Shown: in pieces, positions 17,393-25,565 of the stretch
How positions within the stretch are numbered: the stretch's first letter is position 1
How the letters are laid out: each line of letters opens with the position of its first letter
Assembly (NCBI RefSeq): GCF_037482165.1
Contig: NZ_CP148048.1
Location: forward strand, 558,001-622,000
Reading direction: 5' to 3'
DNA from: Parvimonas micra
Lineage (GTDB): Bacteria; Bacillota; Clostridia; Tissierellales; Peptoniphilaceae
Length of the DNA stretch: 64,000 bases
The notes under the pieces: generated by a model
Told to the model about the DNA's origin: nothing
Databases searched by the model: none
What the model saw: the letters and a program-made list of their open reading frames with translations, nothing else
Program-made: the position numbers and the translations under genes

Positions 17393-18571
17393 ATGAAAAA
17401 AGTTTTATTTACATCTGAATCAGTAACTGAAGGTCATCCAGATAAAATTTGTGATCAAGTTTCTGATGCGATTTTAGATGAAATTTTAAAAGTTGATCCA
17501 ATTGCAAGAGTAGCTTGTGAAACTTTAACAACAACTGGAATTGTAATGGTTGTTGGTGAAATTACAACTTCTCAATATGTTGATATACAGAGTATAGTTA
17601 GAAATGTTTTAAAAGAAATTGGATATACTAGAGCTAAGTTTGGATTTGATGCTTCAACATGTTCGGTTATAACAAGTATAAACGAACAATCAAGAGATAT
17701 AGCATTAGGAGTTGACAGTGCATTAGAATATAAGAATGGCAATGAAGATAAGTATAATTCTGTCGGAGCTGGAGATCAAGGAATGATGTTTGGTTATGCA
17801 TGTACAGAAACAGATGAATTTATGCCATTACCAATTACTTTAGCTCATAAATTGTCAAAAAGATTATCTTATGTTAGAAAAAATGATATATTAGGATATT
17901 TAAGACCTGATGGTAAAAGTCAGGTTACTGTTGAGTATATAGATGGAGTTCCTTCAAGAATAGAGGCAATAGTTGTTTCTACTCAACATAGTCCTTCAGT
18001 TAAGTTAGAACAAATTCAAAAAGATATTAAAGAATTTGTCATTGACGAGGTTATTCCGGATTATTTAATTGATGAAAATACTAAGATTTATGTAAATCCT
18101 ACAGGTAGATTTGAAATTGGGGGACCTATGGGAGATTCTGGATTGACAGGAAGAAAATTAATAGTGGATACTTATGGTGGATTTGGAAGACATGGTGGGG
18201 GAGCTTTTTCTGGTAAAGATCCAACTAAAGTTGATAGATCAGCGACATATATGGCAAGATATATTGCAAAAAATATTGTAGCTAGTGGAATCTGTGAAAA
18301 ATTAGAAATAGGAATTTCTTATGCTATTGGGGTAGCTAAGCCACTTTCTATTTATGTAGATACTTTTGGAACTGGAAAAATTTCAGATGACAAAATTATT
18401 GAAATAATTAATAAAGTATTTGATTTAAGACCAGCTGCAATTATTGATATTCTAGATTTAAGAAGACCAATATATCGTCAAATCGCCGCTTATGGTCATT
18501 TTGGACGAAATGATTTAGACTTACCTTGGGAAAAATTGGACAGAGTTGAAGAAATTAAAAAATTAATATAA
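17393..18571 (+). CDS. metK: S-adenosylmethionine synthetase (methionine adenosyltransferase)
   Basis: MetK makes SAM from methionine and ATP. The 392 residues contain [19 protein letters not shown] at the N terminus, the ATP motif [12 protein letters not shown] near residue 120, and the P-loop-like [16 protein letters not shown] near 280. The start is ATG 17393 with AAGGAGG 6 nt upstream. An in-frame upstream start inside ispF (17324) would add a meaningless tail. There is no room for a SAM riboswitch upstream, unlike many clostridial metK genes, so regulation must come from the ispD promoter or from elsewhere. Confidence 0.97.
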   Translation: MKKVLFTSESVTEGHPDKICDQVSDAILDEILKVDPIARVACETLTTTGIVMVVGEITTSQYVDIQSIVRNVLKEIGYTRAKFGFDASTCSVITSINEQSRDIALGVDSALEYKNGNEDKYNSVGAGDQGMMFGYACTETDEFMPLPITLAHKLSKRLSYVRKNDILGYLRPDGKSQVTVEYIDGVPSRIEAIVVSTQHSPSVKLEQIQKDIKEFVIDEVIPDYLIDENTKIYVNPTGRFEIGGPMGDSGLTGRKLIVDTYGGFGRHGGGAFSGKDPTKVDRSATYMARYIAKNIVASGICEKLEIGISYAIGVAKPLSIYVDTFGTGKISDDKIIEIINKVFDLRPAAIIDILDLRRPIYRQIAAYGHFGRNDLDLPWEKLDRVEEIKKLI

Positions 18572-18597
18572 ATTAATTAAATATAGGAGATGTTATT

Positions 18598-19788
18598 ATG
18601 GGAAGATGTTATGATTTTAATGAATATGTAGACAGAAAAAATTCACATGCTGAAAAATGGAATAATATGATTTCTGCTGGTGCACCGAAGAATGATCATT
18701 CAATTTTATCAATGTCTATAGCTGATATGGAATTTAAATGTTGTGATGAAATTTTAGAAGCATTAAAAGAGCCAATATCAAATGGAGTAATAGGATATGA
18801 CTGTCCTTGTGAAAAGTTTTTTTCATCATTTATCAAATGGCAAAAGGAAAAAAACAATTGGGATATTAAGAAAGAATGGATTGTTCCTGTTCCAGGAGTA
18901 GTACCTGGAATAGCAAATACTATTTTGCACAATACTAAAGAGGGAGATGCTGTAATTATAAATACACCAGTTTATCCACCTTTCTTTAATGCAGTAACTT
19001 TAAACAATAGAGTTGTTGTCGAAAGTCCATTAATTGAGTTAGAAGACAAATATGTTATGGATTTTGAAGATTTTGAAAAGAAAATCGTTGATAATAACGT
19101 TAAACTAAGTGTATTATGTAGTCCTCATAATCCTGTTGGAAGAGTATGGACAAAAGAAGAATTAGAAACATATGGAAGAATTTGTAGGAAACATAATGTA
19201 TTAATGATTTCTGATGAGATTCATGGTGATTTAATACTTAAGGATTATAAACATATTCCAATTGCCTCTCTTAATGAAGACTTTTTATATAACACTGTTA
19301 CTTTAACTGCTCCAAGTAAAACTTTTAATATTGCAGGTCTTGCTCAATCTGTTGCTGTAATTCCTAATGAAGAATTGAGAAATAGATTTATTAATGGACT
19401 TGTAGGGTATGGAATTTTCCATATGGCAAGTTTTGCAGCAGTTGGTTTTGTCGCTGCTTATACTTATGGTAAAGAATGGTTTGAAGAATGTATGAGTTAT
19501 ATTGAAGATAATATTGACTTTGCAATAGACTTCATAAATAGAGAAATACCAAAGGTAAAAGTAAAAAGACCGGAAGCAAGTTTCTTATTATGGTTAGATC
19601 TTAGAGCTTTTGATATTGACCATGATGAGTTACATCAAAAGTTGATAAATGAAGGAAAATTATTACTTAATTCAGGAATAAATTATGGAGAAAACGCAAG
19701 ACTTTTCTTTAGAATGAACATAGCTTGTAACAGAGAAATGTTAACTGATGGATTAAATAGACTTAAAAAAGTTGTAGATAGTTTATAA
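18598..19788 (+). CDS. PLP-dependent aminotransferase, MalY/PatB family (probable cystathionine beta-lyase)
   Basis: The 396 residues belong to the fold-type I aminotransferases. The MalY/PatB type is indicated by the early SMSIADMEFKCCDEILEAL block, VPGVVPGIANTI, CSPHNPVGRVWTKEEL, SDEIHGDLIL and the PLP-lysine region TAPSKTFNIAGLAQS (Lys near residue 240). MalY/PatB enzymes cleave C-S bonds in cystathionine, cysteine and related thioethers, giving a thiol or H2S, ammonia and pyruvate. It lies 26 nt after metK with its own Shine-Dalgarno, which fits a role in methionine/cysteine metabolism. Substrate preference is inferred from the family only. The gene ends in a strong terminator that is followed directly by repeat copy 1. 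Confidence 0.85.
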   Translation: MGRCYDFNEYVDRKNSHAEKWNNMISAGAPKNDHSILSMSIADMEFKCCDEILEALKEPISNGVIGYDCPCEKFFSSFIKWQKEKNNWDIKKEWIVPVPGVVPGIANTILHNTKEGDAVIINTPVYPPFFNAVTLNNRVVVESPLIELEDKYVMDFEDFEKKIVDNNVKLSVLCSPHNPVGRVWTKEELETYGRICRKHNVLMISDEIHGDLILKDYKHIPIASLNEDFLYNTVTLTAPSKTFNIAGLAQSVAVIPNEELRNRFINGLVGYGIFHMASFAAVGFVAAYTYGKEWFEECMSYIEDNIDFAIDFINREIPKVKVKRPEASFLLWLDLRAFDIDHDELHQKLINEGKLLLNSGINYGENARLFFRMNIACNREMLTDGLNRLKKVVDSL

Positions 19789-19802
19789 ACTTCAAAATAT
19801 AC

Positions 19803-19832
19803 AGAGACTATAAAACTTATAGTCTCTTTTTT
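19803..19832 (+). terminator. Intrinsic terminator of the PatB-like gene
   Basis: AGAGACTATAA, loop AAC, TTATAGTCTCT plus five further T. Two bases later repeat copy 1 begins. Confidence 0.9.
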
Positions 19833-19834
19833 AT

Positions 19835-19906
19835 ATAAGAACCCCACCCTTCCAAGATGCTTTGCATCGGGTGGGTTCCCGAGAACCTTGTTGTTTTACA
19901 ATAAAA
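19835..19906 (+). repeat. 72-nt dispersed intergenic repeat, copy 1 (patB / xth junction)
   Basis: This segment runs from ATAAGAACC to ACAATAAAA and differs from copy 2 at four positions and from copy 3 at six, with no gaps. It is close to half G+C in a strongly AT-rich chromosome. Its core folds: CCCACC pairs with GGTGGG around an inner GATGC-TTT-GCATC hairpin, followed by a weaker GGTTC/GAACC hairpin. It lies between the + strand terminator of the PatB-like gene and the - strand terminator of xth, and its last A residues form part of the latter's T tract on the - strand. Confidence 0.95.
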
Positions 19907-19937
19907 AATGCACCTACATATTCAAGGTGCATTTTTT
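19903..19937 (-). terminator. Terminator of xth (bidirectional)
   Basis: AAAAAATGCACCT, nine-base loop, AGGTGCATTTTTT. It has T runs in both directions and sits 15 nt beyond the xth stop on the - strand. Confidence 0.9.
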
Positions 19938-19952
19938 AAAGAATAAAATATT

Positions 19953-20705
19953 TTATTTAATTTCTAAGTAAACAGGGCAATGGTCACTACCTAAAATATT
20001 TTGATGAATTTGTGCATCAACAAGTCTATCGTCCATGTCTTTTGAAGTTAGGAAATAGTCAATTCTCCAGCCAGTATTTCTTTCTCTTGATTTTCCAAAA
20101 TAACTCCACCAACTGTATTCATTTTCCTTGTCTGGATAGAAATATCTGAAAGTATCTGTAAACCCACTATCTAAAAGTATAGACATCTTTTCTCTTTCTT
20201 GATCAGTAAATCCTGCATTTTTTCTATTAGTCTTTGGATTTTTTAGGTCGGTTTCTTTATGAGCGACATTTAAATCTCCACAAACTATTACGGATTTAGT
20301 TTTATTTAATTCAAGTAAATAATTTCTAAAAGCATCTTCCCATACCATTCTGTAGTCAAGTCTTAAAAGTTCTTGTTTGGAGTTGGGTGTATAACATGTT
20401 ACTAAAAAGAAATCTTCATACTCTAAAGTTATAAGTCTTCCTTCATTATCATGTTCTTCAATTCCCATTCCATATTTTACACTTAAAGGTGTATATTTTG
20501 TAAAAATAGCCGTTCCACTATATCCTTTTCTTTGTGCATAATTGTAATAAGTTTCATATCCTTCAAGTTCAAGATCAAGTTGACCTTCACTCATTTTAAT
20601 TTCTTGTAAGCAGAAAAAGTCAGCATTAATTTCATTAAAATAATCTAAAAATCCTTTTTTTATGCAAGCTCTAAGCCCATTTACATTCCAAGAAACAAAT
20701 CTCAT
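19953..20705 (-). CDS. xth: Exodeoxyribonuclease III (ExoA/Xth family AP endonuclease)
   Basis: This enzyme cuts 5' to abasic sites and removes 3' blocks in base excision repair. The 250 residues carry the full exonuclease-endonuclease-phosphatase set: RFVSWNVNGLRA at the N terminus, FFCLQEIKM with the metal-binding Glu, GYSGTAIFTK, VCGDLNVAHKETDL, the NAGFTDQERE block, YSWWSYFGKSRERNTGWRIDYFL and the C-terminal GSDHCPVYLEI with the catalytic His. GAGGTGAT precedes the ATG. It is one of only three - strand units in the window and converges on the PatB-like gene across repeat copy 1. A -10 TATAAT is seen on the - strand at 20743-20748. Confidence 0.96.
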   Translation of the reverse strand: MRFVSWNVNGLRACIKKGFLDYFNEINADFFCLQEIKMSEGQLDLELEGYETYYNYAQRKGYSGTAIFTKYTPLSVKYGMGIEEHDNEGRLITLEYEDFFLVTCYTPNSKQELLRLDYRMVWEDAFRNYLLELNKTKSVIVCGDLNVAHKETDLKNPKTNRKNAGFTDQEREKMSILLDSGFTDTFRYFYPDKENEYSWWSYFGKSRERNTGWRIDYFLTSKDMDDRLVDAQIHQNILGSDHCPVYLEIK

Positions 20706-20802
20706 TTAATCACCTCTTATTATTTTTTAATCATACTAGTTAATTATACCATAATTTTTTATTTACAAACACCTATTTAAAATTTTGCTTTAGTTTGAAC
20801 TG

Positions 20803-20831
20803 TTGAAATAAAATACCTTTTGATGTAAAAT
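20803..20831 (+). promoter_or_regulatory. Promoter of the phosphohexomutase gene
   Basis: TTGAAA (20803-20808), 17-nt spacer, TAAAAT (20826-20831), followed by AAGGAGG and the start at 20861. Confidence 0.55.
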
Positions 20832-20860
20832 ATAATAGAATGTAATTTAAGGAGGACTTT

Positions 20861-22558
20861 ATGATAGATTATAAAAAAGTTTATGAAGAATGGTTAAATA
20901 ATGAGTTTTTTGATGATGAAACTAGAAAAGATTTACTTTCAATAAAAGATAATGATGAAGAAATTAAAGATAGATTTTATAAAGTTTTAGAATTTGGTAC
21001 TGCAGGTCTTCGTGGAAAACTTGGTGCTGGAACAAATAGAATGAACAAATATATGGTATCAAAGGCTGCACAGGCACTTGCAAATACAATAATTGATTAT
21101 GGTCAAGAAGCCATTGAAAGAGGTGTTGCAATTAGTTATGATGTCAGATATGGTTCAAAAGAATTTGCAGAACTTACTTGTTCAATAATGGCAGGAAATG
21201 GAATTAAATCATATATTTATAAGGGAATTAGACCAACACCAATGTGTTCTTATGCGATTAGAAAATTAAACTGTATAGCTGGTGTAATGGTTACTGCTAG
21301 TCACAACCCACAAGCATATAATGGATATAAAGCATATTGGAAAGAAGGTTCTCAAATTCTTGATGATATTGCCAACCAAATTTCAGCTCATATGGATAGA
21401 ATTAAAAAGTTTGAAGATGTTAAGCAAATTCCTTTTGAGGATGCTCTAAAGAGCGGAATTGCTAAATATATTGATGATTCAGTAGAGGAAGATTATAAAA
21501 AAGAAGTTTTAAATTTAACTATTAATGATGAAAATATAGATAAAGGCATTAAAGTAGTTTATACTCCTTTAAACGGTGTTGGTAATTTACCGGTTAGAGA
21601 AGTTTTAAAAAGAAGAGGTTTTAAAAATATCTTCGTTGTAAAAGAACAAGAATTGCCTGATCCTGAATTTACAACTGTTGGATATCCTAATCCGGAAGTT
21701 CCTAAAGCTTTTCTTTATTCTGAAAAATTAGGTAAAGAAGTTGGAGCTGATATTTTAATTGCAACTGATCCTGATTGTGATAGAGTTGCTCTTGAAGTTA
21801 GAGATAAAAATGGAGAATATGTTTTTTTAAATGGTAACAGAATAGGAGCATTATTGTCATATTACATTTTCTCACAAAGACATGCACTTAATAATTTACC
21901 TGAAAATCCTGTTTTAGTAAAATCTATTGTAACAGGAGATTTATCTAGGGTAATAGCTAAAAAATATGGAATAGAAACTGTAGAAACATTAACAGGTTTT
22001 AAAAATATTTGTGGGAAGACAAATGAATATGATATAACTAAAGAAAAAAATTATGTTTTTGGATATGAAGAAAGTATAGGTTTTTGCTACGGAACATTCG
22101 TAAGAGATAAAGATGCTGTTGGAGCTTCAATGATGGTTGTAGAAATGGCTGCATACTATAAAAAACAAGGAAAGAGTTTATTAGACGTTTTAAAAGATAT
22201 ATATGAAGAATTCGGATATTATAATGAAAGACAAATTTCTCTAGAACTTGAAGGAATTGAAGGACAACAAAGAATTGGAAGAATGATGGAAGATTTTAGA
22301 GAAAATCCTATTAAAGAAATGGGAGATATTTCTTTAAAAGAAGTCATTGATTTTAAAGATGGATATTTAGATTTTCCAAAACAAAATTGTCTAAAGTATT
22401 ATTTAAATGATGGATCTTGGTATGCATTAAGACCATCTGGAACAGAACCTAAGATTAAATTATATATTTATACAATAGGAAAAACAGAACAAGAAAGTAT
22501 AAATAAATTAGATTTAATTGAAAAATTATGTAGAGAAAAAATGAATAATGTAAAATAA
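20861..22558 (+). CDS. Phosphoglucomutase/phosphomannomutase (alpha-D-phosphohexomutase)
   Basis: The 565-residue enzyme interconverts hexose 1- and 6-phosphates through a phosphoserine. Motifs in family order: FGTAGLRGKLGAGTNRMN at the N terminus, the catalytic serine loop TASHNPQAYNGYKAYW near residue 145, the metal loop DPDCDRVAL near 305, the sugar-binding GYEESIGF near 407, and the phosphate-binding RPSGTEPKIKLYIY near the C terminus. The length and TASHNPQAYNGYK type correspond to the Gram-positive PgcA (YhxB) group, which supplies glucose-1-phosphate for UDP-glucose. It has its own promoter and terminator and converges on tRNA-Leu across repeat copy 2. Confidence 0.93.
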   Translation: MIDYKKVYEEWLNNEFFDDETRKDLLSIKDNDEEIKDRFYKVLEFGTAGLRGKLGAGTNRMNKYMVSKAAQALANTIIDYGQEAIERGVAISYDVRYGSKEFAELTCSIMAGNGIKSYIYKGIRPTPMCSYAIRKLNCIAGVMVTASHNPQAYNGYKAYWKEGSQILDDIANQISAHMDRIKKFEDVKQIPFEDALKSGIAKYIDDSVEEDYKKEVLNLTINDENIDKGIKVVYTPLNGVGNLPVREVLKRRGFKNIFVVKEQELPDPEFTTVGYPNPEVPKAFLYSEKLGKEVGADILIATDPDCDRVALEVRDKNGEYVFLNGNRIGALLSYYIFSQRHALNNLPENPVLVKSIVTGDLSRVIAKKYGIETVETLTGFKNICGKTNEYDITKEKNYVFGYEESIGFCYGTFVRDKDAVGASMMVVEMAAYYKKQGKSLLDVLKDIYEEFGYYNERQISLELEGIEGQQRIGRMMEDFRENPIKEMGDISLKEVIDFKDGYLDFPKQNCLKYYLNDGSWYALRPSGTEPKIKLYIYTIGKTEQESINKLDLIEKLCREKMNNVK

Positions 22559-22560
22559 AG

Positions 22561-22590
22561 AAAAAAGGTATGTTGATTCATACCTTTTTT
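22561..22590 (+). terminator. Intrinsic terminator of the phosphohexomutase gene
   Basis: AAAAAAGGTATG, loop TTGATT, CATACCTTTTTT. The repeat begins three bases later. Confidence 0.9.
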
Positions 22591-22593
22591 GCA

Positions 22594-22665
22594 ATAAGAA
22601 CCCCACCCTTCCACGATGCTTCGCATCGGGTGGGTTCCCGGGAACCTTGTTGTTTCACAATAAAA
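22594..22665 (+). repeat. 72-nt dispersed intergenic repeat, copy 2 (phosphohexomutase / tRNA-Leu junction)
   Basis: This copy is the best-paired of the three. Outer arms CCCACC and GGTGGG enclose CGATGC-TTC-GCATCG, with a six-base bulge on the 5' side, and the 14-nt perfect palindrome GGTTCCCGGGAACC follows. I count 36 G or C in 72 bases. It lies between the + strand terminator of the phosphohexomutase gene and the - strand terminator of tRNA-Leu, overlapping the latter's A run by four bases. An apparent - strand ORF across this repeat and the tRNA is not a gene. Confidence 0.95.
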
Positions 22666-22688
22666 AAAACTAACGATAAGTTAGTTTT
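22662..22688 (-). terminator. Terminator of tRNA-Leu
   Basis: On the - strand: AAAACTAAC, loop TTATC, GTTAGTTTT and more T, starting a few bases after the CCA end of the tRNA. Confidence 0.8.
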
Positions 22689-22692
22689 AAAA

Positions 22693-22779
22693 TGGTGCCG
22701 GCGGTGGGACTCGAACCCACACACCCTTGCGGATAACAGATTTTGAGTCTGTCTCGTCTGCCAGTTCCGACACGCCGGC
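22693..22779 (-). tRNA. tRNA-Leu, anticodon CAA
   Basis: The - strand folds as a class II tRNA of 87 nt including an encoded CCA end. The acceptor stem is GCCGGCG / CGCCGGC with discriminator A. The anticodon stem ACAGA/TCTGT holds loop CTCAAAA, giving anticodon CAA, which reads UUG. A long variable arm (ATCCGCAAGGGTGT) and the T arm GTGGG-TTCGAGT-CCCAC follow. It is a single tRNA with its own promoter and terminator, facing against the surrounding genes. Confidence 0.97.
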
Positions 22780-22797
22780 AAATTCAATTACTCGAAT

Positions 22798-22826
22798 AGT
22801 ATAACATAAAAAAGGAAAGAATTCAA
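22798..22826 (-). promoter_or_regulatory. Promoter of tRNA-Leu
   Basis: On the - strand TTGAAT (22821-22826), 17-nt spacer, TATACT (22798-22803), about 18 nt before the mature 5' end. Confidence 0.65.
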
Positions 22827-22879
22827 TAATTTTATAATATTTTTTTGTAGGAAAATAGTATAAATAATTTATCGATATA

Positions 22880-22918
22880 ATTAGTAGACTTTACTAATCT
22901 AAAAAAATTTTGTATAAT
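22880..22918 (+). promoter_or_regulatory. upp promoter with overlapping inverted repeat
   Basis: TTTACT (22890-22895), 17-nt spacer, TATAAT (22913-22918). A perfect 7-bp inverted repeat, ATTAGTA - 5 nt - TACTAAT (22880-22898), covers the -35 box and could be an operator. No known regulator is assigned. Confidence 0.55.
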
Positions 22919-22930
22919 ATTAAAAATTAA

Positions 22931-23605
<675 letters not shown>

Positions 23606-23654
23606 TTTTAAATTTAAAAAATTAGCTTATTATTGACAAATAAACAATTTTAAG

Positions 23655-23693
23655 GGAATGTGATTTACAATTGATATATTACATTCCTTTTTT
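23655..23693 (+). terminator. Intrinsic terminator of upp
   Basis: GGAATGTGAT pairs with ATTACATTCC (one G-U) around a 13-nt loop, followed by six T. Confidence 0.8.
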
Positions 23694-23841
23694 ATATATT
23701 AATTTATTATAAATATTTTTCTTTATTAGAATATTAACTATAAATATTTAAATTACTGATTTGAAATTTTATTTAATAAATTTTTTAAAATAAGATATAT
23801 ATGATATAATTAAAAAAAATATAAAGTCGAGGTGATAGGAA

Positions 23842-24567
23842 ATGTTTAAAACGAAAAGATTTTTTATTATAACCCTATTATTGTCTGTATTTGTTTTTAC
23901 AGGTTGTTCTAACAAGATGCAAGTAAGAGATCTTTTTGAGAAATCAAAAGAGGCAAATGATAAACTTCAGTCATATATAATGGATAGTGAAAGTAAAAAT
24001 GAGACTAAAGGCAACATTAAAACTCAACTTATTCATGCTGAATTACAATATAATGCTAATACTAGAAAAATTATTAAAGGAAAAGGAAGTATAAAATATA
24101 CAGGAAAAAGAGAAGAAGGAGAAGTAGATAATGATGTAGTATTTGTTGGAGATGCAAAAAAGACAACAATAACTACTTTCAAAGAAAACGGACAAACTAA
24201 AGAAACAAAAAAAGAAAATACTAATTACATTGTTAGTCCTGACTATTATAAATTGTTGGATGCAATTTATACTCTTAAAGAAAAAGATTTGACACTAGAA
24301 GAAGAAAATGATGAATATCATTTAAAATTAAAAACCGAAAATAAAAATTTAAAGATTATTGATGTTTTAAAATCACAGTATGGATTGAAATTATCTGTTA
24401 ATGATTTTGAGGTTGATGTGAAATTTGAAGTGGTTTTTGATAAGAAAACTTTTTATCTAAAAAGTGTAGTTTGGACTTTAGAATATGGTGGAGATAAAGG
24501 AGCTTTTAAAATAGAAGAATCTTTAAAATATTCTGAATGGAACAATGTAAAATTAGAAAATAAATAG
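23842..24567 (+). CDS. Predicted lipoprotein, tandem paralogue A
   Basis: I do not recognise a named function. The 241 residues begin with a lipoprotein signal peptide ending FTGCSNK (lipobox Cys about residue 22), then NELFEKS-like VRDLFEKSKEANDKLQSY, and a predicted beta-rich body with FEVVFDKKTFYLKSVVWTLEYGG near the end. The overall plan, a lipid-anchored protein beginning with a helix around KSKEANDKL followed by strands, resembles LolA/LppX-like lipoproteins of the DUF6612 kind, but this is a loose impression. A clear paralogue follows 96 nt downstream. A -10 TATAAT (23805-23810) with a weak TTTTTA -35 lies upstream. GAGGTGAT precedes the ATG. Confidence 0.8.
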   Translation: MFKTKRFFIITLLLSVFVFTGCSNKMQVRDLFEKSKEANDKLQSYIMDSESKNETKGNIKTQLIHAELQYNANTRKIIKGKGSIKYTGKREEGEVDNDVVFVGDAKKTTITTFKENGQTKETKKENTNYIVSPDYYKLLDAIYTLKEKDLTLEEENDEYHLKLKTENKNLKIIDVLKSQYGLKLSVNDFEVDVKFEVVFDKKTFYLKSVVWTLEYGGDKGAFKIEESLKYSEWNNVKLENK

Positions 24568-24576
24568 ATTTAATAC

Positions 24577-24608
24577 AAAAATGTTACTATAGCAAAGTAA
24601 CATTTTTT
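24577..24608 (+). terminator. Intrinsic terminator between the two lipoprotein genes
   Basis: AAAAATGTTACT, loop ATAGCAA, AGTAACATTTTTT. The T run merges into the upstream part of the next promoter. Confidence 0.85.
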
Positions 24609-24663
24609 ATATATTTAAAAATATGATATAATATACGTAGATTTATTTTTTGGAGGATTAAAA

Positions 24664-25392
24664 ATGTTTAAAAATAAAAAAATATTTATATTAGGAGTGT
24701 TGTTAGTAATTATAACTTTTTCAGGTTGTTCTAATAAGGTTGGTGTTAACGAATTGTTTGAAAAATCTAAAAATGCTAACAATAATATTGAATCTTTTTT
24801 ATTACTTAATGAAATTATAACTGAACAAAATGGAAAAACAACAAAACAAATTCTAAAAGGAGAATTGATTAATGATAAGGATTCTAAGAAAATTACCAAA
24901 GGAAAAGTGATTGTTAGGTACTCAGGGACCTCAAATATTGAACAAAATAATTATGATGCAGAGTTTGTTGGTGATGAAAACAGAACAGCAATTATGACTA
25001 AAAAGGTAAATGGAGTAGATAAAAAATCTGAAACTAATAATAGCAATTATAATGTATTTCCAGATTATTTTAGATTATTAGATGGTATTTATTCCTTTAC
25101 TGAAAATGATATAAAATTTGAAGAAGTTAATGATGAGTATCATTTAAAAATAAATAATGATGATAAGAATAAATCAAAAATTATTAACATATTGAAAGCT
25201 GAATATAAGTTGGATTTGAAAAAAATTTCTGAAAATGATGTTACTATAACATTTGAAGCAGTTTTTGACAAAGATACATTTTATTTAAAGAATGTTTTTT
25301 GGACTTTAGAATATATTGGGAATAATGAAGTGACAAAATTCTCTAATACTACTAGTTTTTCAAAATGGAATGATTTAAATTTAGATAAATAG
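24664..25392 (+). CDS. Predicted lipoprotein, tandem paralogue B
   Basis: The 242-residue product is a diverged copy of the preceding gene. Both share a FxGCSNK lipobox, the block LFEKSKNANNNIESF, the block DYFRLLDGIYSFTENDIKFEEVNDEYHL and the C-terminal FEAVFDKDTFYLKNVFWTLEYIGN, followed by SKWNDLNLDK. It has its own promoter (TTTTTA-17-TATAAT, 24604-24632), with the same spacing and boxes as paralogue A, and its own terminator, so the whole transcription unit seems to have been duplicated. The function is unknown; a surface-exposed binding role is possible. Confidence 0.8.
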   Translation: MFKNKKIFILGVLLVIITFSGCSNKVGVNELFEKSKNANNNIESFLLLNEIITEQNGKTTKQILKGELINDKDSKKITKGKVIVRYSGTSNIEQNNYDAEFVGDENRTAIMTKKVNGVDKKSETNNSNYNVFPDYFRLLDGIYSFTENDIKFEEVNDEYHLKINNDDKNKSKIINILKAEYKLDLKKISENDVTITFEAVFDKDTFYLKNVFWTLEYIGNNEVTKFSNTTSFSKWNDLNLDK

Positions 25393-25400
25393 AACTAAAC

Positions 25401-25428
25401 AAGTTGCTCTATATAGTGCAACTTTTTT
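25401..25428 (+). terminator. Intrinsic terminator of lipoprotein B
   Basis: AAGTTGC, loop of ten bases, GCAACTT and more T (25418-25428). Confidence 0.75.
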
Positions 25429-25519
25429 ATTGTAAATAAAATATTTAATAAACAAAATTTAATATCATTTTTATACAATAGAAAAAATCATAAATTAGGT
25501 GCTTTGATGAATATAATAG

Positions 25520-25548
25520 TTAGTTTTAAAAACTAAATAGGGTATAAT
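25520..25548 (+). promoter_or_regulatory. Putative promoter/operator of the dioxygenase gene
   Basis: A -10 box TATAAT (25543-25548) is preceded by a perfect inverted repeat TTAGTTTT-A-AAAACTAA (25520-25536) that occupies the -35 position. No good -35 box is seen, so an activator or repressor site is possible. Confidence 0.4.
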
Positions 25549-25565
25549 TAATCGAGGTGATTTAG

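Noticed and set aside
22578-22787. An open frame of 69 codons on the - strand
   Set aside because: It reads through the tRNA-Leu gene, its terminator and repeat copy 2; the PACRNWQTRQT...VCGFESHRRH string is the well-known false translation of a tRNA.
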